Positions 24,887 to 33,504 of a DNA stretch of 64,000 nt are shown here, piece by piece. A program made the position numbers and the translations under genes. The first letter of the stretch is position 1; each line of letters starts with the position of its first letter. A model generated the notes under the pieces. That model was given only the letters and a program-made list of their open reading frames with translations, was not told the DNA's origin and made no database searches. Origin of the DNA: Pseudanabaena sp. Chao 1811 (GTDB lineage Bacteria; Cyanobacteriota; Cyanobacteriia; Pseudanabaenales; Pseudanabaenaceae); NCBI RefSeq assembly GCF_027942295.1, contig NZ_CP101416.1, forward strand, positions 3,210,501-3,274,500. The letters are read 5' to 3'.

Positions 24887-25147
24887 ATGAGTGCAGAGCA
24901 AAATTCAGGTCTTGGTGGATTCGTTAGTGGTTTACAGCAAAAGGCTAGTGAACTTTCTGAAGGGCTGAAGGATCAAGTTGAGAAAGTTGTTGGTGAAGAA
25001 AATGTCAAAAAAGTCACTGATGTCTTAAATACTGATGTTGGTGCGATCGCTAAAGATTCTACTGGTAAAGCCATTGATGCTTTAGAAACTGCTACTGGTC
25101 GTGATATTGACGGCGATGGCGATATTGGTGGCAAACCCCAATCTTAA
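24887..25147 (+). CDS. Small acidic helical protein with a DxDxDG motif
   Basis: 86 residues from ATG 24887; the frame is open 111 bases upstream but that part has no protein character. Helical, charged (GFVSGLQQKASELSEGLKDQ, VTDVLNTDVGAIAKDSTGKA) and ending in DIDGDGDIGG, which resembles an EF-hand-like loop. Some stress-related small cyanobacterial proteins have this composition, and it recalls the CsbD-type proteins without matching them. It follows the RNA kinase by 166 bases; operon membership is uncertain. A perfect hairpin follows. Confidence 0.6.
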   Translation: MSAEQNSGLGGFVSGLQQKASELSEGLKDQVEKVVGEENVKKVTDVLNTDVGAIAKDSTGKAIDALETATGRDIDGDGDIGGKPQS

Positions 25148-25154
25148 TGTCTAG

Positions 25155-25183
25155 ACAGGAGCGACACTTTGTGTCGCTCCTGT
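25155..25183. terminator. Bidirectional hairpin between 24887 and cobQ
   Basis: Perfect arms 25155-25167 and 25171-25183, loop TTT, placed between convergent stops at 25147 and 25184. Confidence 0.85.
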
Positions 25184-26671
25184 TTAATCTAGATAACGAC
25201 GAATTGACTGAAGATCTAGATGTTCTTCTAGTAGATCTGCCATGCTGTTATAGAGATTTTGTTGATGACATTGCCAAGAGATAGCGGCAGGTTGATGTTG
25301 AGATATATTGGCTAATTGAGTCAAAGCCTGACGCGCATGGGCTGACTCAAAGAGACCATGTAAATAACTGCCCCAAACGCGATCGCCTTTGATCCCTTCA
25401 TCGTAATATTCGCGATCGCCATCTGTTTGTAGCACTTGCAGTAAAGGCTGTACCTGATGAGATTCTATTCCATCAATTAATTTCGTTACGCCCATATGGA
25501 TTTCGTAAGCCATCCATTGGTCAATAGATTGTGCTGATTTCCAGATCGCTTGTACTTGACGCACCTGTTTTGATGCGAGAAATTCTGTGCTAATTGGTAA
25601 TAGCCCTAGCCCTGCTACTTCCCCTGATGTCCCAGCAACACCTTCGCGATCGCCTAGATATTTGCCTAACATCTGATAGCCTCCACAAATGCCGACTATC
25701 GGTATACCCTGTTGGTGCGCATTGAGAATTGCGCGATCTAAGCCCGTAGTTCGCAACCATTGCAAATCGCTTAGAGTGTTTTTGCTACCGGGGAGAATAA
25801 TAATCCGCGCATTCTCTAGTTCTGCAACCGTTTTTACCCAAACAGTTTCAATTCCTGAATCCAATTGCCAAGGTTGACTGTCTTGTGAATTTGATAAATG
25901 AGGAAACCGAATCCATGCAATTTTCGCTCCTTTCCCTTTAGATTCCGCTTCACTGCATAAACTATCTTCGCTCTCAGGCTGAAGGTCTGTGGCATAGGGA
26001 AGTACACCCAAATAGGGAAAGTGTGGCATATGCTCACGAAAGTGTTTCTCGGCATCGCTAAAAAGGCGCAAATCTCCCCGAAATTTATTGACAATAAACC
26101 CTAATCCTAATTCCTTCGCAGATTGGGGAATCAAATGATGTGTACCAATAATCTGTGCGAATACACCTCCTTTTTCAATATCGCCAACTAATAACCATCT
26201 TCCCTGTAAATATACAATCGGTCGTAAGTTTACGAGATCGCGCTGCATGAGATTTAGCTCTACGGGACTACCTGCACCTTCTAGCAACAAAACATCACAG
26301 CGATCGCGCCAAAATTCGAGAGTGTCACGCACAGTTTCCCAAAGAGTTTCGATATGTCGATAATAATCAACGGCGGCGATATGTTGACGGGCTTCTCCTA
26401 ATAAAACTAATTGCGAAGTTCCATTTCCTGATGGTTTTAAGAGAATCGGATTCATTTCGGCGATGGGACCCATCCCACAGGCGATCGCTTGAACTGCCTG
26501 TGCTCGACCGATTTCTCCTCCTTCCAATGTTACATAGGAATTATTCGACATATTTTGGGCTTTAAAGGGAGCAACTTTTACACCATTGCGTCGCAGCCAT
26601 GCCCCTAATGCTGTCACCATCCAGCTTTTACCAGCATTCGATGAAGTTCCTAAAACAGAGATGGCTTTCAT
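25184..26671 (-). CDS. cobQ: Cobyric acid synthase
   Basis: Amidates adenosylcobyrinic acid a,c-diamide on four side chains with glutamine. 495 residues. N-terminal P-loop-like dethiobiotin synthetase domain MKAISVLGTSSNAGKSWMVTALG, DLVNLRPIVYLQGRWLLVGDIEKGG, then a class-I glutamine amidotransferase domain with the nucleophile Cys in VGICGGYQMLG and a His in GSYLHGLFE. It faces cobD across a 69-base divergent gap, and cobA is at 50143, so this organism makes a corrinoid (pseudocobalamin is usual for cyanobacteria). Confidence 0.95.
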   Translation of the reverse strand: MKAISVLGTSSNAGKSWMVTALGAWLRRNGVKVAPFKAQNMSNNSYVTLEGGEIGRAQAVQAIACGMGPIAEMNPILLKPSGNGTSQLVLLGEARQHIAAVDYYRHIETLWETVRDTLEFWRDRCDVLLLEGAGSPVELNLMQRDLVNLRPIVYLQGRWLLVGDIEKGGVFAQIIGTHHLIPQSAKELGLGFIVNKFRGDLRLFSDAEKHFREHMPHFPYLGVLPYATDLQPESEDSLCSEAESKGKGAKIAWIRFPHLSNSQDSQPWQLDSGIETVWVKTVAELENARIIILPGSKNTLSDLQWLRTTGLDRAILNAHQQGIPIVGICGGYQMLGKYLGDREGVAGTSGEVAGLGLLPISTEFLASKQVRQVQAIWKSAQSIDQWMAYEIHMGVTKLIDGIESHQVQPLLQVLQTDGDREYYDEGIKGDRVWGSYLHGLFESAHARQALTQLANISQHQPAAISWQCHQQNLYNSMADLLEEHLDLQSIRRYLD

Positions 26672-26740
26672 AAGATTATTACGATAAGTTAGGATAGGCA
26701 GCGCTTTGCATCGTCTACCCTAACTTATCATTGACTTTTA

Positions 26741-27760
26741 GTGCTAGAACTATCTCCTAATTTTCTGATTTTAATTTTTGCGGCAATTCTCGATCGCTTA
26801 ATTGGTGATCCTGTTAATTGGTTACATCCTGTACAGGTCATGGGTTGGATGATCACTCAATTCACTAATTTGGTAATCATTCAAGATGCTGCTACTAATA
26901 AACGGATTCCTCGATTATCGTCATTGATGATGAGAATTGCAGGATTTGTCTTAGGTGTCAGTATGGTTTTAGGAAGTGGGGCAGTAACTTGGCTGATGCT
27001 CATCATTGTTTCCAAATTTCACCCATTATTTGCGATCGCCCTATCCAGTATTTTATTAGCCTCATGTTTTGCGGGGCGCAGTCTCCGAGATGCCGCAGAA
27101 TCCGTTTTAAAAGTATTGCAAACAGGAAATCTTGAGCAAGCTCGCCAAGAACTCAGTCGTTATGTGGGGCGCGATACGGCAGACTTGTCAGAGATAGAGA
27201 TTTTACGAGCAGTACTGGAAACTGTCACTGAAAATGCGATCGATGCTGTGACATCACCCTTGTTTTATGCCTTGATTGGTTCCTTCTTGTTTCCCTATGG
27301 TGGTGTTGCCCTTGCGATCGCTTACAAAGCATCTAGCACCCTTGACTCGATGGTGGGCTATCGCGAAGTTCCCTATAGTGATTTAGGGTGGTTTAGCGCC
27401 AAAACCGATGATGTATTGACTTGGATACCCTGTCGGTTAACAGTAATTACCTTAGCCCTAGTTTCAGGAAAATCTCTTGCTGTCTGGAAAATTTGCCAAC
27501 GCGATGCCTATCAAGACCCTAGCCCCAATTCTGGCTGGAGTGAATGTGTGTATGCAGCAATCTTGCAAGTGCAATTAGGAGGCGAAAATCGTTATCGAGG
27601 CATCATCAAGTACAAGCCTTTATTAGGGGATGCGATCAATGCGATCGCTCCAGACAAAATTCAGCAGGCGCTTAACTTAACACGAATTTGTTTTTTGTTG
27701 TGGCTGAGTTTGGCGATCTTAATTGCAACTCTATTTACAGCCTATTTAGGGTTTGTGTAA
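26741..27760 (+). CDS. cobD: Adenosylcobinamide-phosphate synthase
   Basis: Membrane enzyme (CobD/CbiB) that attaches aminopropanol phosphate to adenosylcobyric acid. 339 residues with about five hydrophobic helices. Family marks: LDRLIGDPVNWLHPVQVMGW near the N-terminus, LSRYVGRDTADLSE, ENAIDAVTSPLFYALIGS and SSTLDSMVGYR. Start GTG 26741. Divergent from cobQ, its pathway neighbour. A 25-bp perfect hairpin follows the stop after one base. Confidence 0.95.
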   Translation: MLELSPNFLILIFAAILDRLIGDPVNWLHPVQVMGWMITQFTNLVIIQDAATNKRIPRLSSLMMRIAGFVLGVSMVLGSGAVTWLMLIIVSKFHPLFAIALSSILLASCFAGRSLRDAAESVLKVLQTGNLEQARQELSRYVGRDTADLSEIEILRAVLETVTENAIDAVTSPLFYALIGSFLFPYGGVALAIAYKASSTLDSMVGYREVPYSDLGWFSAKTDDVLTWIPCRLTVITLALVSGKSLAVWKICQRDAYQDPSPNSGWSECVYAAILQVQLGGENRYRGIIKYKPLLGDAINAIAPDKIQQALNLTRICFLLWLSLAILIATLFTAYLGFV

Positions 27761-27761
27761 T

Positions 27762-27814
27762 ACAGATAAATTTTGAAAAAGATTGCGAAGCAATCTTTTT
27801 CAAAATTTATCTGT
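27762..27814. terminator. Perfect 25-bp hairpin after cobD
   Basis: Arms 27762-27786 and 27790-27814, loop GAA, immediately after the cobD stop and 32 bases from the convergent FHA-TPR gene stop. Confidence 0.85.
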
Positions 27815-27845
27815 GTTTCGAGAAAGCGCAAAGCGTTGTAATGAT

Positions 27846-28988
27846 TTACTTACTAATTTGGCGACATTCTTCAGCAGATATGGATTTAGTTTTGCCATCA
27901 GGTAAAACCTTAACACAGGTAATATCTGCTTTTGGGGCAATAAAAGTATAGGCAATACCACCACCAGTAATTAATATCAAAGCTGTAGAAACTAAGACTT
28001 GCCATGATAGCCAAGCAGGACGTAGCTTCTTCTTAATATTGGCTAACTTCTTTTGAATGTTAATAATATTGGGATGGTCATTGGCAAGCGATCGCTTGTG
28101 AATTTTCAAGGCTTTCTCATAGAGGTTTTTGACTTCCTGATAGCGCTTTTGAGCGTAGTAAATAGCGGCAAGATCAAGCATATGGGCAGCTATTTCTGGA
28201 TGATGATCGCCCAATAATTTCTGCTTAATTTCTAGAGCTTGTAAAAATATTGACTCAGCTTTTGTATGTAGATTTTGAGCATTATAAATTGCTGCCAAAT
28301 CGAACATCACACTGGCAACATCCAGATGTTCTTCTCCAAGAACTTTTCGGCGCAAAGAGATTGCTTGTAAAAATAAAGGCTCAGCTTTCGTAAAGTTATT
28401 TTGTGAATAATAAAATATAGCTAGATCAATTAAGCAATTTGCCACGTTGGGATGATCTTTGCCATAAAATTGCTCTGTTAAAACTAAAATTTGTTGGAGT
28501 GTTCCTTCCGCCGCATTCGTATAATTTCTAGCTTTAATATAAGTCTTAGCTAGTTTTTTTAAACAATCTAAAAAAATGTCGATTTTGCCATTTACATAGG
28601 GTGGTTCTGGCTCAATTCGATAGTATGCCGAAGTATCACTACTAAATACAATTTCATCGCCGTGCATTAATACCCAATTATCACGACGTTCACCATTGAT
28701 ATGTAACCCATTGGTACTTTTTCCTGTTTCGAGATCGCCATCACTAAGTCGAAACATTTGAAATAAAGGAGGATCGGTTAATATACCCGTCAAAGTTGCA
28801 TGTTCACGGGATACTAACTGAGATCGCAGCACAATATCGTTTTTAGGTGATCTACCAATCTTATAAAATCGATCATCTAACAAGATTCCTTGCATACCTT
28901 CAGGATCTTTAACCACCAGAGAATGCTCAAATTGACTACCTTCAACTACAGTCGAATCTTGTAAATACATCTCTTCTTGATCAATCAT
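27846..28988 (-). CDS. FHA domain, TPR array, C-terminal membrane anchor
   Basis: 380 residues. FHA domain about 30-125 (FYKIGRSPKNDIVL, LVSREHATLTG, STNGLHINGE), which reads phospho-threonine. Then five kinesin-light-chain-like TPRs (about 140-315; repeats of YYAQ/YNAQ.. AE.. FLQAL.. LLG..HP). A single membrane helix (VLVSTALILITGGGIAYTFI) near residue 335 leaves about 25 residues on the far side. The protein could collect partners for one of the Ser/Thr kinases elsewhere in the window; this link is inference. Confidence 0.85.
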   Translation of the reverse strand: MIDQEEMYLQDSTVVEGSQFEHSLVVKDPEGMQGILLDDRFYKIGRSPKNDIVLRSQLVSREHATLTGILTDPPLFQMFRLSDGDLETGKSTNGLHINGERRDNWVLMHGDEIVFSSDTSAYYRIEPEPPYVNGKIDIFLDCLKKLAKTYIKARNYTNAAEGTLQQILVLTEQFYGKDHPNVANCLIDLAIFYYSQNNFTKAEPLFLQAISLRRKVLGEEHLDVASVMFDLAAIYNAQNLHTKAESIFLQALEIKQKLLGDHHPEIAAHMLDLAAIYYAQKRYQEVKNLYEKALKIHKRSLANDHPNIINIQKKLANIKKKLRPAWLSWQVLVSTALILITGGGIAYTFIAPKADITCVKVLPDGKTKSISAEECRQISK

Positions 28989-29115
28989 AGGAGCAGTCGA
29001 TACATTCTAGAGTTTATAACACGCAAACTTTTTATGAAATAGCGCTTTTACGAATTTCACATTATCTATCCATAACAAAATTTCAATTACAACAGGCTAA
29101 GCTATTTTGCGGGAT

Positions 29116-29886
29116 TTAAGCACTTTTGAAAAAACGAATAATTTCACGAACATGTTCTAAAAATTGACTGTCGGTGCTGAGTTGGGCGATCGCCTGTCGA
29201 GACTCCCGCACTAATCGCTCATGCTCACGATCATTGGTTGCCCGTAAGTCTTCAATATTTGCTCCTAATTTTGATAAGTCCTTGCGTGTCTCATCGGCAA
29301 ACTGCTCATATTTTGATAGCCATGAATAGGGATTTTCTTTGCTGAGTAATTCATCGTTAATTTGGCGGACTGAGTTTTCTAAATTGGCAAACCTCTGACG
29401 CAATTCTGTAATATCTTCGCGCGGATACTCAATTTGCTGCGAAATTGACCTTAAACGTTGCGATATATAATCATAGGCACTAATCGCAGGACGCAAAACC
29501 GTTAGTAATAAAGCCGCAATCGCGCCGACATAACCCACTGTCCCCACGCCACTTGATGCTAAAGCATATAGAGTGATCGCGGAAATTACATGTAACCCAA
29601 GGGCTAAGCCAAGCGATCGCTGGGCTAGCGATCGGACATAGGGCAGTTGTTTTTCATCAATATTGATGCCACGCTCTTGAGAAATAGTAGCTTGGTTGAG
29701 AACGGCTTTGGATTGAAAGTAAAGATTCCAAGGCACTGTGACAATGATAATTAACCATACAAAGATACTTGCCCCAATTACCCAATCGATGAAATTTCCA
29801 AAGGGCAAATTTAGCCATTGAGTTAGTCCAAATCCTGCCAAAAATATCAATAGCAAAACACCAAGCCAACCAATGAACTTACTCAT
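29116..29886 (-). CDS. Multi-helix membrane protein with C-terminal coiled coil
   Basis: 256 residues. Four hydrophobic helices (about 4-26, 32-56, 88-112, 118-138), then a charged helical tail (LRQRFANLENSVRQINDEL; LSKLGANIEDLRATND) in the cytoplasm. I do not recognise a named family. It follows, in transcription order, nothing close: 340 bases upstream hold no gene. Possibly a structural or mechanosensing role, but there is no direct evidence. Confidence 0.7.
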   Translation of the reverse strand: MSKFIGWLGVLLLIFLAGFGLTQWLNLPFGNFIDWVIGASIFVWLIIIVTVPWNLYFQSKAVLNQATISQERGINIDEKQLPYVRSLAQRSLGLALGLHVISAITLYALASSGVGTVGYVGAIAALLLTVLRPAISAYDYISQRLRSISQQIEYPREDITELRQRFANLENSVRQINDELLSKENPYSWLSKYEQFADETRKDLSKLGANIEDLRATNDREHERLVRESRQAIAQLSTDSQFLEHVREIIRFFKSA

Positions 29887-30226
29887 AGGAATGATCTCAA
29901 TAAGTTATCAACTATTCTTATAGCTTTCCCAGTCTAGTGAAGTTTGAGTTTATTTCCTGCGAAATTTCTGCAACTCGCTTGCTTGAAAAGCTCTATATAG
30001 CAAGCATATGAATTATGGACTTAGGAACTCTACATGTAGTTGAAAATTAGACAGAAACTTTACATCTAATACCTTCGTCTAGTATATAGTCAAATTTCAT
30101 AATTACTAAGAAGTCTTAGGGGCATAAAAAATCAAACATAGTTTAGGATGGGTTGCTGTGCATCACGCCGTTCGTACTATGCCATCTGTAGCTCTAATGT
30201 AAATATCTAAATTTAGGAGATTGCAA
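29887..30226. other. Gap without a gene
   Basis: 340 bases between divergent genes. No strong hairpin, known motif or convincing frame was seen. Confidence 0.5.
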
Positions 30227-30955
30227 ATGCCGCGAATCGAATTGATACGTTTCATATTCTGTAGCGCAACTGTATGCTTAGCTCTGTCTCTTGGGGAATC
30301 AGCACAGGCATGCCCCGAAATCAATTTCTGCCAATATCTCACCAATGGCTCTCCTTGGGGGAGAACAATGTCAAACGAAGGAGAAAGAATAAGACCTCCA
30401 GAGCGTCGCTATGACCCAATGCAAGGCAAGATCAATCAAGCAGTCGGCATCATGAAGCTTGTCGCCCTATCGGCTGAGAAAGTGGATAAGCTTACCAAAG
30501 ATCCAAGATTTCATAGGTATCACAATGGTGGCTGGGATTTCTTTCAGAGTGCCAATAACGCAGCACCAGGAGAATATTGCACTGCCTTTTTTTGGAAGAA
30601 AGATGGGCTAGTTAGAATATCGGGACCAGGAGGAGATTACAAAGGTGCACTTCTGACATTTTGGGGGCAAGATATTCCACGTCCTGAGAATATGGAAACT
30701 ATCAGGGCAACACTATCCCAATCTGATGGATCACCACAAACTGTGAAAGTATTTAATTACATACTACCTGGTGATACCTATGGGGCAATTTCATTTGCCG
30801 TGCCGACCATTGAAGCAGCTTTAGATGCGATGAAGGATGTTGAAAGATTTGATATCGAGATTGAGGGTAAGTCAGTTGCCAAGGTTGAATGGCATAGCGG
30901 GCTGATGGCACGTGACAAATTGCGTGAATGTGTAAACGCCAGAGCAAGTAGATAA
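30227..30955 (+). CDS. Secreted protein of unknown function
   Basis: 242 residues from ATG 30227, preceded by AGGAGATTGCAA. Signal peptide residues about 1-27 (LIRFIFCSATVCLALSL, then ESAQA before CPEINFC). The mature protein has a GRTMSNEGERIRPPERR loop, a WDFFQS..PGEYC..FFWKKDG segment, and a later DTYGAISFAVPTIEAALDAM, with no recognised domain. The last base of the stop codon belongs to an IS982-type insertion; without the insertion the frame would still stop at the same codon (TAG), so the protein is intact. Confidence 0.75.
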   Translation: MPRIELIRFIFCSATVCLALSLGESAQACPEINFCQYLTNGSPWGRTMSNEGERIRPPERRYDPMQGKINQAVGIMKLVALSAEKVDKLTKDPRFHRYHNGGWDFFQSANNAAPGEYCTAFFWKKDGLVRISGPGGDYKGALLTFWGQDIPRPENMETIRATLSQSDGSPQTVKVFNYILPGDTYGAISFAVPTIEAALDAMKDVERFDIEIEGKSVAKVEWHSGLMARDKLRECVNARASR

Positions 30956-31575
30956 CCCAAGTTGCTACCTATGGTAACAAGAAAAAAATGCTGCTACAAA
31001 GGACAAAAGCCGAGTAACAGCAAGAAAAATGAATGATGAAATTGTAGCGATTTATTGCCTCTGTGACGATATTCTCCGAGCGATGAATCATCAAGGTGAT
31101 ATACAGCAACAGATGAGTGATGCCGAAGTAATGACTACAGCTATAGTTGCAGTTGTATATTTTTGTGGAAATTTCGAGAAGGCAAGAAAACAGCTGTCAG
31201 AGTCACAATACATGCCAAATATGCTGAGTCGGAGTCGGTTCAATCGCAGATTGTATAGGGTGGAACCGATGCTATTGATGTTGTTTGAAGCTTTGGGACA
31301 AGCATGGAAACAACTGAACACCGAATCGGTTTACAGCATTGATAGTTTTCCGATCCCCGTTTGTGACAATATTCGCATATCAAGGTCAAAAATCTATGAT
31401 GGAAATGAAGAGTATCGAGGCTATCAAGCCAGCAAGAAACGGTACTTTTACGGTATTAAAATTCATTTGATGGCGACAGAGTCGGGAGAACCTGGAGAGT
31501 GTAAAGTGAAGTGTGTAAAGTCTGGGATATATACAGAGAGATGATCTAGACACACAATTACCAACACTAAAACTG

Positions 31576-32787
31576 ATGAATATACGCAAAGAATTGCTCG
31601 ACGAATTGCTGCAAGAATGTAAAACACCACCTGACCTATTCGGAGAAGGAGGCATTCTGAAACAACTGACAACCGCGTTGGTGGAGAGAGCCTTGGAAGC
31701 AGAACTATCAACCCATCTGGGATACGGTAAGCACGAACCAAGACCAGAAGGACAAACCAACAGTCGCAATGGCTATAGCCAGAAAAAAGTGCAAGGTGAC
31801 TTTGGCGTAGCCGAAATCGCAGTCCCCCGAGATCGGCAAGGGGAGTTTGAACCGCAGATGGTGAAGAAAGGACAAAGTCGCTTGTCAGGACTAGATGAAA
31901 AGATCATTGCTCTCTACGCACGAGGTATGAGTGTCAGGGATATTCAAGCCCAGTTGCAAGAAATGTATGGTGTTGAAGTATCACCAACACTTATTTCCAA
32001 TGTTACAGATGCAGTAATTGACGAGGTGAAGCAATGGCAAAACCGTCCCCTTGAAGCAGTCTATCCAATCGTCTTTCTGGACTGTCTAGTCATCAAAGTC
32101 CGAGACAATGGCAGAGTGATTAACAAATCCTTGTACTTTGCCTTGGGCGTGAATATGGACGGGTACAAGGAATTACTGGGTATGTGGATTTCTCCGAATG
32201 AAGGTGCGAAATTCTGGTTGTCAGTACTCACCGAAATTCACAACCGTGGGGTCAAAGATATTTTGATTGCCTGTGTCGATGGCTTGACTGGTTTCCCTAA
32301 TGCGATTGAGACGGTATTTCCTAAAACTCAGGTGCAGTTATGCATTGTCCACATGGTCAGAAACTCGGTCGCTTTTGTACCTTGGCAACAACGCAAGCAA
32401 GTTTGTGCTGACCTCAAGGCTATTTATAGCGCGGCGACGGAATCGGAGGCTGAGTTTAATCTCGAACTCTTTGCTGAAAAGTGGGACAAGCAATATCCAT
32501 CAATCTCCAAGTCTTGGCGCAGTCATTGGGCAAACATTATCCCCTTCTTTGCTTTCCCGACCGAGATTCGCAGGGCGATTTATACCACCAATGCGATTGA
32601 GTCGATGAACAGTAGTTTGCGGAAGGTGATTAAATCCCAACAGATTTTTCCCTCTGATGATGCTGCTTTCAAGCTCGTTTATTTAGCAATGCGGAATATC
32701 TCGAAGAAGTGGACGATGCCGATTCGTGATTGGAAACCTGCTCTTAATCGCTTTGCCATCCTCTTCGAGGATCGTCTCCACGTCTAG
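31576..32787 (+). CDS. IS256-family transposase
   Basis: 403 residues, full length for the mutator-like IS256 family. Catalytic residues: Asp in [12 protein letters not shown], Asp in [13 protein letters not shown], and Glu in [12 protein letters not shown]; the C(2)H-like C-V-D-G and H-M-V-R stretches are normal for the family. N-terminal zinc-free DNA-binding part includes [12 protein letters not shown] and RNGYSQKK. Start ATG 31576. The frame is complete, so the element may still be active. Confidence 0.95.
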   Translation: MNIRKELLDELLQECKTPPDLFGEGGILKQLTTALVERALEAELSTHLGYGKHEPRPEGQTNSRNGYSQKKVQGDFGVAEIAVPRDRQGEFEPQMVKKGQSRLSGLDEKIIALYARGMSVRDIQAQLQEMYGVEVSPTLISNVTDAVIDEVKQWQNRPLEAVYPIVFLDCLVIKVRDNGRVINKSLYFALGVNMDGYKELLGMWISPNEGAKFWLSVLTEIHNRGVKDILIACVDGLTGFPNAIETVFPKTQVQLCIVHMVRNSVAFVPWQQRKQVCADLKAIYSAATESEAEFNLELFAEKWDKQYPSISKSWRSHWANIIPFFAFPTEIRRAIYTTNAIESMNSSLRKVIKSQQIFPSDDAAFKLVYLAMRNISKKWTMPIRDWKPALNRFAILFEDRLHV

Positions 32788-32932
32788 CTTCTAGACTTTA
32801 CACATTTTACTTGACAGTCTCGGACGATGCCGATTCGTGATTGGAAACCTGCTCTTAATCGCTTTGCCATCCTCTTCGAGGATCGTCTCCACGTCTAGCT
32901 TCTAGACTTTACACATTTTACTTGACAATCTC
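32711..32932 (+). repeat. 111-bp tandem duplication at the IS256 right end
   Basis: 32711-32821 and 32822-32932 differ by one base (GACAGTCTC against GACAATCTC). Each copy holds the last 25 transposase codons and the right terminal repeat. Confidence 0.95.
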
Positions 32933-33314
32933 AGAACCTGTGGAGTTTTTTCTAACTTCAGGCTCATTTGCTGATGTTAGAGGGTTGAAAGTATTTCCAT
33001 TTGCTTTACCTGAAGGCTCTGTAGTCTATGCAGATAAAGCTTACAACGATTATGAAGTGGAAGATTTATTGCTGGAAGCCGAGAATATCCAGCTCTCAGC
33101 TATGCGAAAACGCAATTCAAAACGACCTGTACCTGCCTATGTTCAATTTCTCCAGCACCATAAGCGCAAAGTAATTGAAACCACTGGCAGTTTGATATCA
33201 CAACTTTTACCTAAATCGATTCATGCTGTTACTGCCAAGGGATTTGAGCTTAAAGTCATGCTCTTTGTCCTTGCTCTTAGCGTTAATCTATGGGTAGCAA
33301 CTTAGGTTAGATAG

Positions 33315-33354
33315 TAATTAAAAGAAAGCGGTGCTTTGCACCGCTTTCTTTTAA
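33315..33354. terminator. Hairpin downstream of the IS982 element
   Basis: Perfect 20-bp stem: TAATTAAAAGAAAGCGGTGC at 33315-33334, loop TTT at 33335-33337, right arm from 33338 to 33357. It was probably the terminator of the secreted-protein gene before the insertion. Its right arm touches the third convergent-pair repeat. Confidence 0.75.
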
Positions 33355-33355
33355 T

Positions 33356-33504
33356 TAACGCGATTTCGGGATAATTTGAAACGATTTTTGAGAGAGGGTT
33401 TGCGTAGCAAACCCTCTCTCAAAAACTAAAAGTAAAAGCCTTGCTTAGCAAGGCTTTTACTTTTGGACTGTTAAAATTTGCCAGCTTAACCCAAACTGAC
33501 GTTA
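33356..33504 (-). repeat. Convergent-pair repeat, copy 3
   Basis: 149 bp in inverted orientation. The end TAACGTCAGTTTGGGTTAAG (minus strand) coincides exactly with the stop codon of the HtrA gene at 33502-33504. The other end is TAACGCGATTTCGGGATAA on the plus strand. Both inner hairpins are intact (GCCTTGCTTAGCAAGGC and GGGTTTGCGTAGCAAACCC). Confidence 0.85.

Larger units (their letters stand above)
31495..32932 (+). mobile_element. IS256-type insertion sequence with duplicated right end
   Basis: Left end GAGAGTGTAAAGTGAAG and right end, inverted, GAGATTGTCAAGTAAAAT are imperfect inverted repeats. The 8-bp target duplication AGAACCTG is at 31487-31494 and 32933-32940. The right 111 bases occur twice in tandem (32711-32821 and 32822-32932). 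1438 bp in all. Confidence 0.92.
31029..33305 (+). pseudogene. IS982 transposase split by an IS256-type element
   Basis: N-terminal part 31029-31494 (MNDEIVAIYCLCDDILRAMN; VYSIDSFPIPVCDN with the first catalytic Asp) and C-terminal part 32941-33305 (VVYADKAYNDYEVEDLLLEA with the second Asp; KSIHAVTAKGFELKVMLFVL). Removing the inserted element plus one copy of its 8-bp target duplication restores one frame of 276 residues, close to the family size, with no other lesion seen. So the insertion is probably recent and the gene was intact before it. Confidence 0.9.
30955..33307 (+). mobile_element. IS982-type insertion sequence, interrupted
   Basis: Ends ACCCAAGTTGCTACCTAT and, inverted, ACCTAAGTTGCTACCCAT are terminal inverted repeats with two mismatches. 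A 6-bp target duplication TAGATA is present at 30949-30954 and 33308-33313. The element has been split by an IS256-type insertion at 31495. It landed in the stop codon region of the secreted-protein gene. Confidence 0.88.
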
